DNA of 64,000 bases, from contig NC_058521.1 of assembly GCF_904849725.1 (NCBI RefSeq), positions 338,318,638 to 338,382,637 of the forward strand, read 5' to 3'. Below the pieces are notes generated by a model that saw only the letters and a program-made list of their open reading frames with translations, did not search any database and was not told where the DNA came from. Both the position numbers and the translations under genes were made by a program. Origin of the DNA: Hordeum vulgare subsp. vulgare (taxonomy: Eukaryota; Streptophyta; Magnoliopsida; Poales; Poaceae). Shown here in pieces: positions 47,201 to 57,404 of the stretch; positions within the stretch are counted from its first letter, which is position 1, and each line of letters begins with the position of its first letter.

Positions 47201-48374
47201 ATACAAGTTATCTGCTACTGGGTTATCAGCACCCTTCCGGTCGACAACATGCCAATCAAATTCTTGTAGCAAGAGAACCCATCTGATAAGTCTAGGTTTA
47301 GCATCTTACATTTCCACGAGGTACTTAATAGAAGCGTGATCGGTGTGAATAGTGACGTTGGAATCAACTATGTAAGATCTGAACTTTTCACATGCAAACA
47401 CGACTGCTAAAAATTTATTTTCCATAGTAGCATAGTTTCTTTGGGCACTGTCTAGAGTTTTACTAGCATAGTGAGTAACATTCAACTTCGTATCAACTCT
47501 TTGTCCTAGGACAACACCAACAGCATAATCACTAGCATCACACATGATTTCAAAAGGTAAGTTCCAATTAGGTGGTTGAACAATAGGCGCAGTTATCAAA
47601 GCCTTCTTAAGTATTTCGAAGGCTTCCTCACAATCATCGTCAAAAAAAGGAGTATCCTTTTGCAAGAGATTGGTCAGAGGCCTAGAAATCCTAGAGAAGT
47701 CTTTAATGAACCTTATATAGAAACCAGCATGACCAAGGAAACTTCTTATACCTTTGATATCTGTGGGGCATGGCATTTTTTCGATCGCATCAACCTTAGC
47801 CATATCGACTTCAATACCTCTTTCAGAAATTTTATGTCCTAAGACGATGCCTTCATTAACCATAAAGTGGCACTTCTCCCAATTCAAGACAAGGTTTGTG
47901 TCTTTACATCTCTACAAGACTCGATCAAGGTTGCTTGAGGCAATCATCAAAAGAAGACCCGTAAACAGAGAAGTCATCCATGAAAGCCTCAACAATATTT
48001 TCAGAAAAGTCAGAGAATATAGCCATCATACATCTTTGAAAGGTGGAAAGTGTGTTACATAAGCCAAAAGGCATACGTCTATAAGCAAAGGTACCGAAAG
48101 GGCAGGTGAAAGTGGTTTTCTCCTGATCAGATTGTGCAACAGGTATGTGGGAGAAACCAAAATAACCATCTAGAAAGCAGAAGTGTGTATGTTTAGACAG
48201 TCTTTCTAGCATTTGGTCGATAAAAGGCAAAGGGTAATGATCTTTCCTACTGGCCTTATTCAATTTCCTAAAATCTATCACCATCCTATAGCCAGTAATT
48301 ATCATCTGTGGGATCAATTCATCCTTATCATTAGGGACAACGGTAATACCTCCCTTCTTAGGGACGCAATGCAC
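47201..48374 (-). pseudogene. G5 reverse transcriptase-RNase H
   Basis: RT at 48374-47925: MVIDFRKLNKASRKDHYPLP, CFLDGYFGFSHIPVAQ, MPFGLCNTLSTFQRCMMAIF and catalytic AFMDDFSVYG. A one-base shift near 47920 leads to LGHKISERGIEVDMAKVDAI and SFLGHAGFYIRFIKDFS. RNase H at 47600-47306: FEIMCDASDYAVGVVLGQR and NVTIHTDHASIKYLV; a TAA near 47307 interrupts it before the end, VVDRKGADNPVADNL, at about 47250-47200. Confidence 0.93.
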
Positions 48375-48605
48375 CGGAGTTACCCAATCAGTATGAGCAA
48401 CAGGATAAATAATACCTGCTTCCAGGAGCTTTAGTATTTCTTTTTTTTACTACCTCTTTCATCTTAGGATTTAATCTGCTTTGATGATCAGCAACTGGTT
48501 TGGAATCAGGATTGGTTTTAATCTTGTGCTAGCATAGAGTGGGACTAATGCCCTTAAGATCATCAACAGTATATCCAATAGCAGCACAATGCTTCCTTAG
48601 AGTTT

Positions 48606-49485
48606 TTAATAATTTCTTTCTTCATGCCCTGAGAGACTAGCACTCATAATAACGGGATATATCTCTTTTTCATCAAGATAAGCATACTTAAGAGTATTAG
48701 GAAACTGTTTAAGCTCGAACACAGGATCACCCTTTGGTGGGGGTGGATCGCCAAGCAGTTCAACATGCAAGTTATTGTTAAGGATATGATATTGTTCAAA
48801 GACAACTCTATCTATCTCATCCCTTTCATCCATATCCATATCATTTTCATGCTAAAGCAAGTATTGCTCTAAAGGATCAGTGGGAGGCACGGCAATAGAA
48901 GCTAGGGCAATAGTTTCATCCTTACTAGACAACTCCTTTTCATGAGGTTGTCTACAAAACTTGGAGAAATTGAACTCATGTGACACACCTTCAAAGCCAA
49001 CAGTGGCAGTTTGCTTCTCACACTCAATATGAGCATTGACGGTATTGAGGAAGGGTCTGCCCAATATGATGGGACAAAATCTATCTTGCGTGGTAGCAAG
49101 AACGACGAAATCAGCAGGATATTTCGTTTTACCACCCAGGACTTCAACATCCCTAACAATTCCCACAGGGCAGATAGTATCTCTATTGGCAAGCTGAATA
49201 GTGACATTAATGGGTTCTATCTCGACACGTGCAATCTCGTCTTTGATTTCATCATATAAGGATCGATGTATTGCACTAACACTAGCACCCACGTCAAGGC
49301 GTGCCAACACCATGCCTATGTTTGTCTCTAGCATGTGGTTTAGCAATTCTAGCAGCATCTTCACACAAGTGAATATCATGGCCATCAACATTGTCGGATA
49401 GGAGATCTTTGATAATAGAAATTCTAGGTTCAACTCTAATTTTCTCAGGGGGTGTAGGTGTTCTAATGTGGCCCCTACGTATCAC
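48606..49485 (-). pseudogene. G5 protease and linker
   Basis: The frames at 49485-49294 and 49433-48852 share a frameshift. The active-site region is LDVGASVSAIHRSLYDEI (D-x-G-A), followed by GKTKYPADFVVLATTQDRFC and PIILGRPFLNTVNA, the typical protease end. The linker at 48839-48606 (ELLGDPPPPKGDPVFELKQ) leads to the RT and is cut by a stop near 48840. Confidence 0.88.
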
Positions 49486-49539
49486 AATTGAAGCTTTAGA
49501 ATGATCCTTTATCCTAACAGGGAAAGGTAGTTTCTCAAT

Positions 49540-50457
49540 CTAAGCACTAAGAACAATAGGATCATTATAGGCAATGACTTTCTCTTCAACTGGATTGGGT
49601 TTAACTACATTAACTTCTAAGGGAGGATGATATTTAAACCACTTCTCTTTGGGTAGATCAATATGAGTAGCAAATGATTCACACAGTGAAGCTACTATCT
49701 CGGAGTCAAGTCCATACTTAGCGCTAAAATCACAAAAAGTATTTGTTTCGACAAAGGATTTAACGCAATCAAACTTGAAACTCATACCTGACTCCTTACC
49801 TTCATCAATCTCCCAATCTTCAGAGTTGCATTTAATTCTTTCCAATAAATTCCATTTGAAGTCAATATCTCTCTTCATAAAAGAACCGATACAAGAAGTG
49901 TCAAGCTTGGTGCGATCATCATGAGAAAGCCGAGCATAGAAGTTCTGAATGAAGATTTCTCTTGAGAGCTCATCGTTGGGGCATGAATATAACATTGATT
50001 TAAGCCTCCCCCAAGCTTCAGAGATCCTTTCTCTATCACGAGTCCAGAAATTATAAATATAATTCCGATCACGATGTACTAGATGCATAGGATAAAACTT
50101 TTGATGAAATTCCAATTTCAACCAATTGTAGTTCCATGATCCAGTATCATCACATAGCCTATACCATGTCAATGCTTTATCCCTCAAAGATAAGGGAAAG
50201 ACCTTCTTCTTGACCTCATCCTTGGGGAAACCGGAAAGCTTAAATAAACCACAAACTTCATCTACATGGATTAGATGCAAGTCTGGATGTGATGTTCCAT
50301 CTCCTGTAAAAGGATTAGCCAGTAGTTTCTCAAGCATACCCGAAGGAAATTCGTAGCAAATATTTTCAGTAGGTGCAGAAGGTTGAGGAGAAACTCTTTG
50401 TGCTTCTGTTCGAGGTGAAGATACCCCGAACAAGCTCCTCAAAGGATTAGTTTCCAT
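49540..50457 (-). pseudogene. G5 Gag
   Basis: ATG 50457 starts METNPLRSLFGVSSPRTEAQ. The frame is open for 305 codons to a TAG at 49540. It contains PSGMLEKLLANPFTGDGTSH, ALTWYRLCDDTGSWNYNWL, WGRLKSMLYSCPNDEL and PKEKWFKYHPPLEVN. It is the best-preserved Gag of the three Athila-type copies; G3 and G6 each have deletions in it. In the family Gag and Pol appear to be one long frame, so the TAG is probably a mutation. Confidence 0.9.
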
Positions 50458-50533
50458 AGTGACAAGTGACAATAAATTTCAGCACACTATATAAATGTTT
50501 CCTTACCAAATTCCACTTACCAAAGGCACTTCA

Positions 50534-50551
50534 CTCCCGGCAACGGCGCCA
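50534..50551 (-). promoter_or_regulatory. G5 primer binding site (tRNA-Asp type)
   Basis: On the minus strand TGGCGCCGTTGCCGGGAG, lacking one G relative to the tRNA-Asp complement. It is 12 bases inside the LTR end at 50563. Confidence 0.8.
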
Positions 50552-50562
50552 GAAAAGAGTCT

Positions 50563-51340
50563 TAATGACCCACAAGTATAGGGAATCTATCGTAGTCCTT
50601 TCGATAAGTAAGTGTGTCGAACCCAACGAGGAGCAGAAGGATCTGACAAGTGGTTTTCAGCAAGGTAATCTCTGCAAGCACTCAAATTATCGGTAACAGA
50701 TAGTTGTGTGCTGAGATGATTCGTAGCAAGTAGCAAGTAACAAAAGTAACAACGGTGCAGAAAAGTGGCCCAATCCCTTTTGTAGCTAGGTACAAGACTG
50801 GACAAACTCTTATAGGAGGTAAAGTGCTCCCGAGGACACATGGGAATTTCTGTGAAGCTAGTTTTCATCATGTTCATATGATAAACGTTCGCTATTTTGA
50901 TAGTTTGATACGTGGGTGGACTGGCGCTTGGGTACTGCCCTTACTTGGACAAGAATCCCACTTATGATTAACCCCTCTTGCAAGAATCCACAACTACGAA
51001 AGAAGAATTAAGACAAAGTCTAACCATAGCATTAAACTAGTGGATCCAAATCAGCCCCTTACGAAGCAATGCATAAACTAGGGTTTAAGCTTCTATCACT
51101 CTAGCAACCCATCATCTACTTACTACTTCCCAATGCCTTCCTCTACGCCCAAATAATGGTGAAGTGTTATGTAGTCGACGTTCACATAACACCAGTAGAG
51201 GAGAGACAACATACAACACATCAAAATATCGAACGAATACCAAATTCACATGACTACTTATAGCATGACTTATCCCATGTCCTCAGGAACAAAAGTGACT
51301 ACTCACAAAGCATAATCATATTCATGACAAGAGAGGTAAT
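50563..51340 (-). repeat. G5 5' LTR, inner half
   Basis: This is the 3' half of the 5' LTR on the minus strand, ending GGGTCATTA. It is separated from its outer half (54906-55645) by G6. Confidence 0.92.
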
Positions 51341-52865
51341 TGATACGTCCATTTTGCATCATGCTCTCATGTTGATATCTATTGCTTTATGGGCTGTTAT
51401 ATTACTTTGTGGTACCATATTTATGCCTTTTCTCTCTTATTTTGCAAGGTTTATTTGAAGAGGGAGAATTTAGGCAGCTCGAATTCTTGAATAGAAAAGG
51501 AGAAAATCTGAGTTCTCTATTCTACACATCTCCAAATGCCCTGAAAAGTTACGTGGAATTTTTTGGGATTATATAAAAAATACTAGGCGAAAGAAGTACC
51601 AGAGGGGAGCTATCAGGGCGCCACAAGCCTGGTAGCCGCCACCCCCTGGTGGCGGCTACAGGGCTTGTGGGCTCCCTGACGGCCCACTGGCCCCCCTCTT
51701 TCGCTATATGAAGGGTTTCGTACCAGAAAATTCAATGGGGAGCTTTTTCGTAGTTTCGCCGGCGCCACGAGGCGGAACTTGATCAGATCCAATCTAGAGG
51801 TCCGGCAGGATGATCGTGCCGGGGAAACTTCCCTCCCGGAGGAGGAAATCGTCGCCATCGTCATCACCAACACTCCTCTCGTCGGAGGGGAGGCATCTTC
51901 ATCCACATCTTAATCAGCACCATCTCCTCTCCAATCCCGAGTTCATCTCTTGCAACCAATCTCCGTCTCATGACTTAGATTGGTACTTGTAAGGTTGCTA
52001 GTAGTGTTGATTACTCTTTGTAGTTGATGCTAATTGGATTACTTGGTGGAATAGTTTATGTTTAGATGCTTGATGCTATTCATTACACCTCTGATCATGA
52101 TTATGATTATGCTTTGTGAGTAGTTACTTTTGTTCCTGAGGACATGGGATAAGTCATGTTAATAATAGTCATGTGAATTTGATATTCGTTCGATATTTTG
52201 ATATGCTGCATGTTGTCTTTTCCTCTAGTGGTGTTATGTGAACATCGACTACATAACACTTCACCATATTTGGGCCTAGAGGAAGGCATTGGGGAGTAGT
52301 AAGTAGATGATGGGCTGCTGGAGTGACAGAAGCTTAAACCCCAGTCTATGCGTTGCTTCGTAAGGGGCTGATTTGGATCCACTAGTTTAATGCTATGGTT
52401 AGACGTTGTCTTAATTCTTCTTTCGTAGTTGCGGATGCTTGCGAGAGGGGTTAATCATAAGTGGGATGCTTGCCCACGTAAGGGCAGTACCCAAGTGCCG
52501 GTCCACCCACATATCAAACTATCAAAGTAACGAACGCGAATCATATGAACATGATGAAACTAGCATGACAGAAATTCCCATGTGTCCTCGGGTGCGTTTT
52601 TCCTCCTATAAGACTTTGTTCAGGCTTGTCCCTTGCTACAAAAGGTATTGGGCCACTTGCTGCACCGTTTCTACTACTTTTTACTTGTTACTTTTCGCTT
52701 GCTACGTTTCACCTCACTACACCATCACTTGTTACCGCTACTTTCAGTGCTTGCAGTTATTACCTTGCTGAAAACTGTTTACCAGAGCCTTCTGCTCCTC
52801 GTTGGGTTCGACACTCTTACTTATCGAAAGGACTACAATTGATCCCCTATACTTGTGGGTCATCA
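51341..52865 (+). repeat. G6 5' LTR
   Basis: 1525 bp, TGATACGTCC...GGGTCATCA. Compared with G3 and G5 the LTR belongs to a slightly diverged subfamily (for example 51510-51760). Confidence 0.95.
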
Positions 52866-52876
52866 AGACTCTTTTC

Positions 52877-52894
52877 TGGCACCGTTGCCGGGGA
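52877..52894 (+). promoter_or_regulatory. G6 primer binding site
   Basis: TGGCACCGTTGCCGGGGA, one base from the tRNA-Asp complement, 11 bases after the LTR end. Confidence 0.82.
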
Positions 52895-52971
52895 GTGAAG
52901 CGCGTTTGGTAAGTGCAAATTGGTAAGGAAACATCTATATACTGTGCTGAAATTTATTGTCATTTGTCACT

Positions 52972-53957
52972 ATGGAAACTGTTCCTTTGAGGAGTTTGTT
53001 CGGGGTATCTTCACCACGAACGGAAGCACGAGGAGTTGTTCCTCAACGTGACGTACCTACTGAAAATATCTTTTATGGAATTCCTTCGGGTATGCTTGTG
53101 AAACTGCTGGCTAATCCTTTTACAGGAGATGGATCTTCACATCCAGACTTGCATATGATATATGTAGATGAAGTTCGTGGTTTATTTAAGATTGCAGGTT
53201 TGCCCGAGGATGAGGTAAATAAGAAAGTCTTTCCTTTATCTTTGAAGGATAAGTCTATCACATGGTATAGGCTATGTGATGATACTGGATCATGGGACTA
53301 CAATCGGTTGAAATTGGAATTTCATCAAAAGTTCATCGTGATCGGAATTATATTTATAACTTTTGGCCTCGTGACAGGGAAAGCATAGCTCAAGCTTGGG
53401 GGAGGCTTAAATCAATGCTATATTCATGCCCCAATCATGAGCTCTCAAGAGAAATTATCACTCAAAACTTTTATGCTCGGCTTTCTCATGAAGATCGTAC
53501 CATGCTTGACACTTCTTGTACCGGTTCTTTTGTGAAGAAGGATATTGACCAGAAGTGGAACTTATTGGAAAGAATCAAATGTAACTCTGAAGATTGGGAG
53601 CTGGAGGAAGGTAAGTAGTCAGGTATGAATTTCCAGTTTGATTGCGTTAAATCTTTTGTTGAGACAAACACTTCTAGAGATTTTAGCACTAAGTATGGAC
53701 TTGACTCTGAGATAGTAGCTTCTCTATGTGAATCTTTTGCTGCTCATGTTGATCTTCCGAAAGAGAAGTGGTTTAAGTATCATCCTCCTATAGAAAGCAA
53801 CATAGTCAAAACCAATCTAGTTGAGGAGAAAGTCATTGCTTTTAGTGATCCTGATGTTCCTTGTGCCTACGCTGAGAAACCACCATACCCTGCTAGGATA
53901 AAGGATTATTCTAAAGCTCCAACTGTGATACGTAGGGGTTACTTTAGACCACTTGCA
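52972..53957 (+). pseudogene. G6 Gag, broken and truncated
   Basis: ATG 52972 (METVPLRSLFGVSSPRTEAR). It is open to about 53330, where a deletion of about 20 bp (no YPMHLV-type segment after LEFHQKF) shifts the frame. It continues with NYIYNFWPRDRESIAQAWG, then a TAG near 53616, then SLCESFAAHVDLPKEKWFK. At about 53957, within a Pro-rich stretch, it is joined directly to LTR sequence. Confidence 0.9.
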
Positions 53958-54900
53958 CCCCCTCTCCAATCCCTAGTTCATATCTTGTAACCAATCTCCG
54001 TGTCGCGACTCCGATTTGTACTTGTAAGGTTGCTAATAGTGTTGATTACTCTTTGTAGTTAATGCTAGTTGGATCACTTGGTGGAAGAGTTTATTTTCAG
54101 ATCCTTGATGCTATTCATTACACCTCTGATCATGATTATGATTATGCTTTGTGAGTAGTTACTTTTGTTCCCGAGGACATGGGATAAGTCATGTTAATAA
54201 TAGTCATGTGAATTTGATATTTGTTCGGTATTTTGATATGTTGTATGTTGTCTTTTCCACTAGTGATGTTATGTGAACGTTGACTACATAACACTTCACC
54301 ACATTTGGGCCTAGAGGAAGGCATTGGGGAGTAGTAAGTAGATGATGGGTTGCTGGAGTGACAGAAGCTTAAACCCCAGTCTATGCGTTGCTTCGTAAGG
54401 GGCTGATTTGGATCCACTAGTTTAATGCTATGGTTAGACGTTGTCTTATTTATTCTTTCGTAGTTGCGGATTCTTGCGAGAGGGGTTAATCATAAGTGGG
54501 ATGCTTGTCCAAGTAAGGGCAGTACCCAAGCGCCGGTCCACCCACATATCAAACTATCAAAGTAACGAACGCGAATCATATGAACATGATGAAACTAGCA
54601 TAACAGAAATTCCCGTGTGTCCTCGGGAGCGTTTTTCCTCCTATAAGACTTTCTTCAGGCTTGTCCCTTGCTACAAAAGGGATTGGGCCACTTGCTGCAC
54701 CGTTGCTACTACTTGTTAGTTGTTACTTTTCGCTTGCTACGTTTCACCTCACTACACCATCACTTGTTACCGCTACTTTCACTGCTTGCAGTTATTACCT
54801 TGCTGAAAACTGTTTACGAGAGCCTTCTGCTCCTCGTTGGGTTCGACACTCTTACTTATCGAAAGGACTATGATTGATCCCTTATACTTGTGGGTCACCA
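53958..54900 (+). repeat. G6 3' LTR, 5' part deleted
   Basis: It begins at CTCTCCAATCCCTAG, equivalent to about 51925 in the 5' LTR, and runs to the normal end. The first roughly 580 bp of the LTR, the polypurine tract, pol and half of gag are deleted. Confidence 0.93.
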
Positions 54901-54905
54901 GTAAT

Positions 54906-55645
54906 GAGTAGCAACAAATATCTGAACATATAATCTTCCACCAAGTAATCCAACTAGGATCAACTATAAAGAGTAATTAACACTAGTAGCAACATTACAA
55001 CTACCAATCGGAGTCACGAGACAGAGATTGGTTACAAGAGATGAACTAGGGTTTGGAGATGAGATGGTGCTTATGAAGATGTTTATGGTGATGAGTCCCC
55101 TCCGATGAGAGGAGTGTTGATGATGACGATGGCGACGATTTCCCCCTCCAGGAGGGAAGTTTCCCCGACAGCATCGTCCTGTCGGAGCTCTAGATTGGTT
55201 CTGCTCAAGTTCCGCCTCGTGGCGGCGGCGATTCCTCCCGGAAGCCTCCTCTTGATTTTTTCTGGAACGAAACCCTTCTTGTAGCAAAAGAGGGGAGCGA
55301 GAGGGCTAGCTGGGAGCCCAATAGCCCCCTAGACGCAGCTAGTGGGCCACGCCTAGCAGGCTTGTGGCCTCCTGCTGGCTCCCTCCGGTACTTCTTATGC
55401 CCAGTATTTTTAAAAAATCCAAAATAAATCCTCGTTGATTTTCACGGCTTTTGGAGTTGCGTAGAATAGGTATCTCAAACTTGCTCCTTTTACAGGCCAG
55501 AATTCCAGCTGTCAGCATTCTCCCTCTTCATTTAAACCTTGCAAAATAAGAGAGAAAATGCATAAGTATTGTACCGTGAAGTGTAATAACAGCCCAAAAA
55601 GCGATAAATATCAAAATGAAAGCATGATGCAAAATGGACGTATCA
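54906..55645 (-). repeat. G5 5' LTR, outer half
   Basis: Starts TGATACGTCC on the minus strand at 55645. With 50563-51340 it makes an LTR of about 1.52 kb, split by G6. Confidence 0.93.
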
Positions 55646-57404
55646 TAGAACACGCGGTTGCCCGGTTCAACGATTTTGGCCTTGCCGACATCGATCAACT
55701 CGCCGTCCACGAAGTGCAGGAGAGTGCATGGAACGTTGGCGGTGCCCTGCGAAAACATGTATGGCGTCAGGGATGCCCAGTCAAAGGCAAGGAGATGAAG
55801 TCATCGGCCGAGGCTTAGTTACTGTGATGGCGTCGAGCTCGGCTAATGTCGAGGCACCGCCAACGGCGGGCGTGCAAGTGACGGAGAGGCCGCTTGATGC
55901 CGAGGTGCCAGCCGGCATATTCTTCCCACAGACAGGTGCATTACGCTCCAATACCGGCGCCGATGCGGGAGGCACCTGCAATGCCGCCTCCGTCGGAGAC
56001 ATCGATGCCGGCGCGTTGTGCAAGTTGCTGCCCGTGAAGCTGGGAATCGGGGGCGGCCCCTGTTGGCCGCCTGCAATCCGCCCCTGCAGCCCCTCAAGCA
56101 AGGAAGGCATAATGGCGGTGATCGTAGCTCCCAGTTGGTCTCGCACTTGCTCTTGGACTATCTCCGGAATCCGCGCCACTTATGCCTTGAGTTCTATAAC
56201 CTCGCGCTCCTGGCTTTCCGAGATGGTCTTTCTCTCCTTTCGCACAGCCTTATAGTATTCCGACCATTTCGTGGACAAGCCTTCGCCGGCCACACGACCA
56301 GCTGACAACGGATTACTGAGCTTATCCTTGTGTTTCATTACGTTCAACGCCCTATTTAAAGTGTTGTCCCAAGGGGAAGACGGGGAGCTCAGAGACCCGC
56401 GCTACTGCTTTCAGTTTCCTGTGGAAGGAACGTGAACCATTTAGAAATTTGGCTTCATTAATTAGAATGCAACCATATGGAACTAATTACGCGGGGGTGT
56501 ATTCCTTACCAGAACACGCTCAAGCTCCTTCACCTTCAGATCCGTGGTAAGCTACTTTGTTACCAGGTCCACCTTGTACCGGGCCGTGACATAGTTCCTG
56601 GTGTGCTTTTCATGGTATTGATTGAAGAGGGCGGTAGGCCTTGCTCGGCACGCTCCGCGTCCTCCTTGTCCCATTTAGGTTCCACCACTCTGTAACCGTC
56701 GGGACCGAGTTTGTAGACCCCTAAGTTCAAGTCCCGCATATCTTCCCCCCACTGACTTGATTCCGTGGATGCGTTGCTCTCGCACTTGATCTTGAACTCC
56801 AGGTAGTCAGCTTCGCTGATCGAAGTATTTGTCTCCTTGATCTTCTCATAACTATCACCTCTTAGAATCCTTCTCTTCACCGAGGCTCTCCAAGTAGCCA
56901 GGGCCGTGCTCATCTTCGTGAGGGTGGCACTGTTCACTTTATTCCCTGAGAGGCGTGTGTTTGTGACGTCACCATGGAACTTGTATCGTTCGTGCGCAAA
57001 TTCGCTCGGCCTTGATGCCTTAGGTTCTCGGTGTTGATCGAGACGATGCTCCGGAGAATGCGCCTGAGTTGTCCCGCATACCCACCGACTAATTCTTTGG
57101 GCGCCGTTGGATGCCCACTAGAAGACACTTCAGTAAATTCCTCCCGGACGGTGCCGAGCACGTTCGGGCGCCGGTCCTTCCGTTGCTTCTTCGGTTGGCT
57201 ACCATCTGTGCCTTCGCTGCCAACAACAGTGGTGGCATCCCCGGCGGCACCATAAGTGGTTTCATCCTCGACGCCACTACTGGTTGTGTAGTCGGGATCG
57301 GTATCTTCCGCGGCGTCCTCATAGAGGTGAGGTTCTTCCTCCAGCTCCTGGGACAGCTCCCAGAATGGCTTGCCCAAACCGCCGGCCTCATCGTTGTTGG
57401 CCAT
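55646..57404 (-). pseudogene. CACTA-B ORF1, N-terminal half
   Basis: ATG 57404 (MANNDEAGGLGKPF) starts an acidic N-terminus with a basic patch QPKKQRKDRRPNVLG and RRILRSIVSINTENLR, as in CACTA-A. 56937-56560 carries ALATWRASVKRRILRG, FKIKCESNASTESSQWGEDM and DLNLGVYKLGPDGY. A charged helical part (ERKTISESQEREVIELKA, about 56230-56180) precedes IVQEQVRDQLGATITAIMP. At 55700-55646 CTLLHFVDGELIDVGKAKIV ends at the G5 insertion; the frame resumes at 41922. Frameshifts lie near 56940 and 56620, with several stops. This accessory-type protein ends in the Ulp1-like domain. Confidence 0.75.

Larger units (their letters stand above)
51341..54900 (+). mobile_element. G6: deletion derivative of the same Athila-type family
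   Basis: It starts TGATACGTCC at 51341 and ends GGGTCACCA at 54900, with GTAAT at 51336-51340 and 54901-54905 (perfect duplication). It is inserted, in opposite orientation, into the G5 5' LTR. It consists of a full 5' LTR (51341-52865), leader, partial gag and a 3' LTR lacking its first part. Total 3.56 kb. Confidence 0.95.
41928..55645 (-). mobile_element. G5: Athila-type Gypsy element, nearly full length
   Basis: Minus-strand element starting TGATACGTCC at 55645 and ending GGGTCATCA at 41928. Flanks on the minus strand are TTCTA and TTCCA (plus 55646-55650 and 41923-41927), a 5-bp duplication with one mismatch. It holds gag, protease, RT, RNase H, integrase and a downstream coiled-coil ORF, all with mutations. 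Its 5' LTR contains G6. It is inserted in the coding sequence of CACTA-B. Confidence 0.93.
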
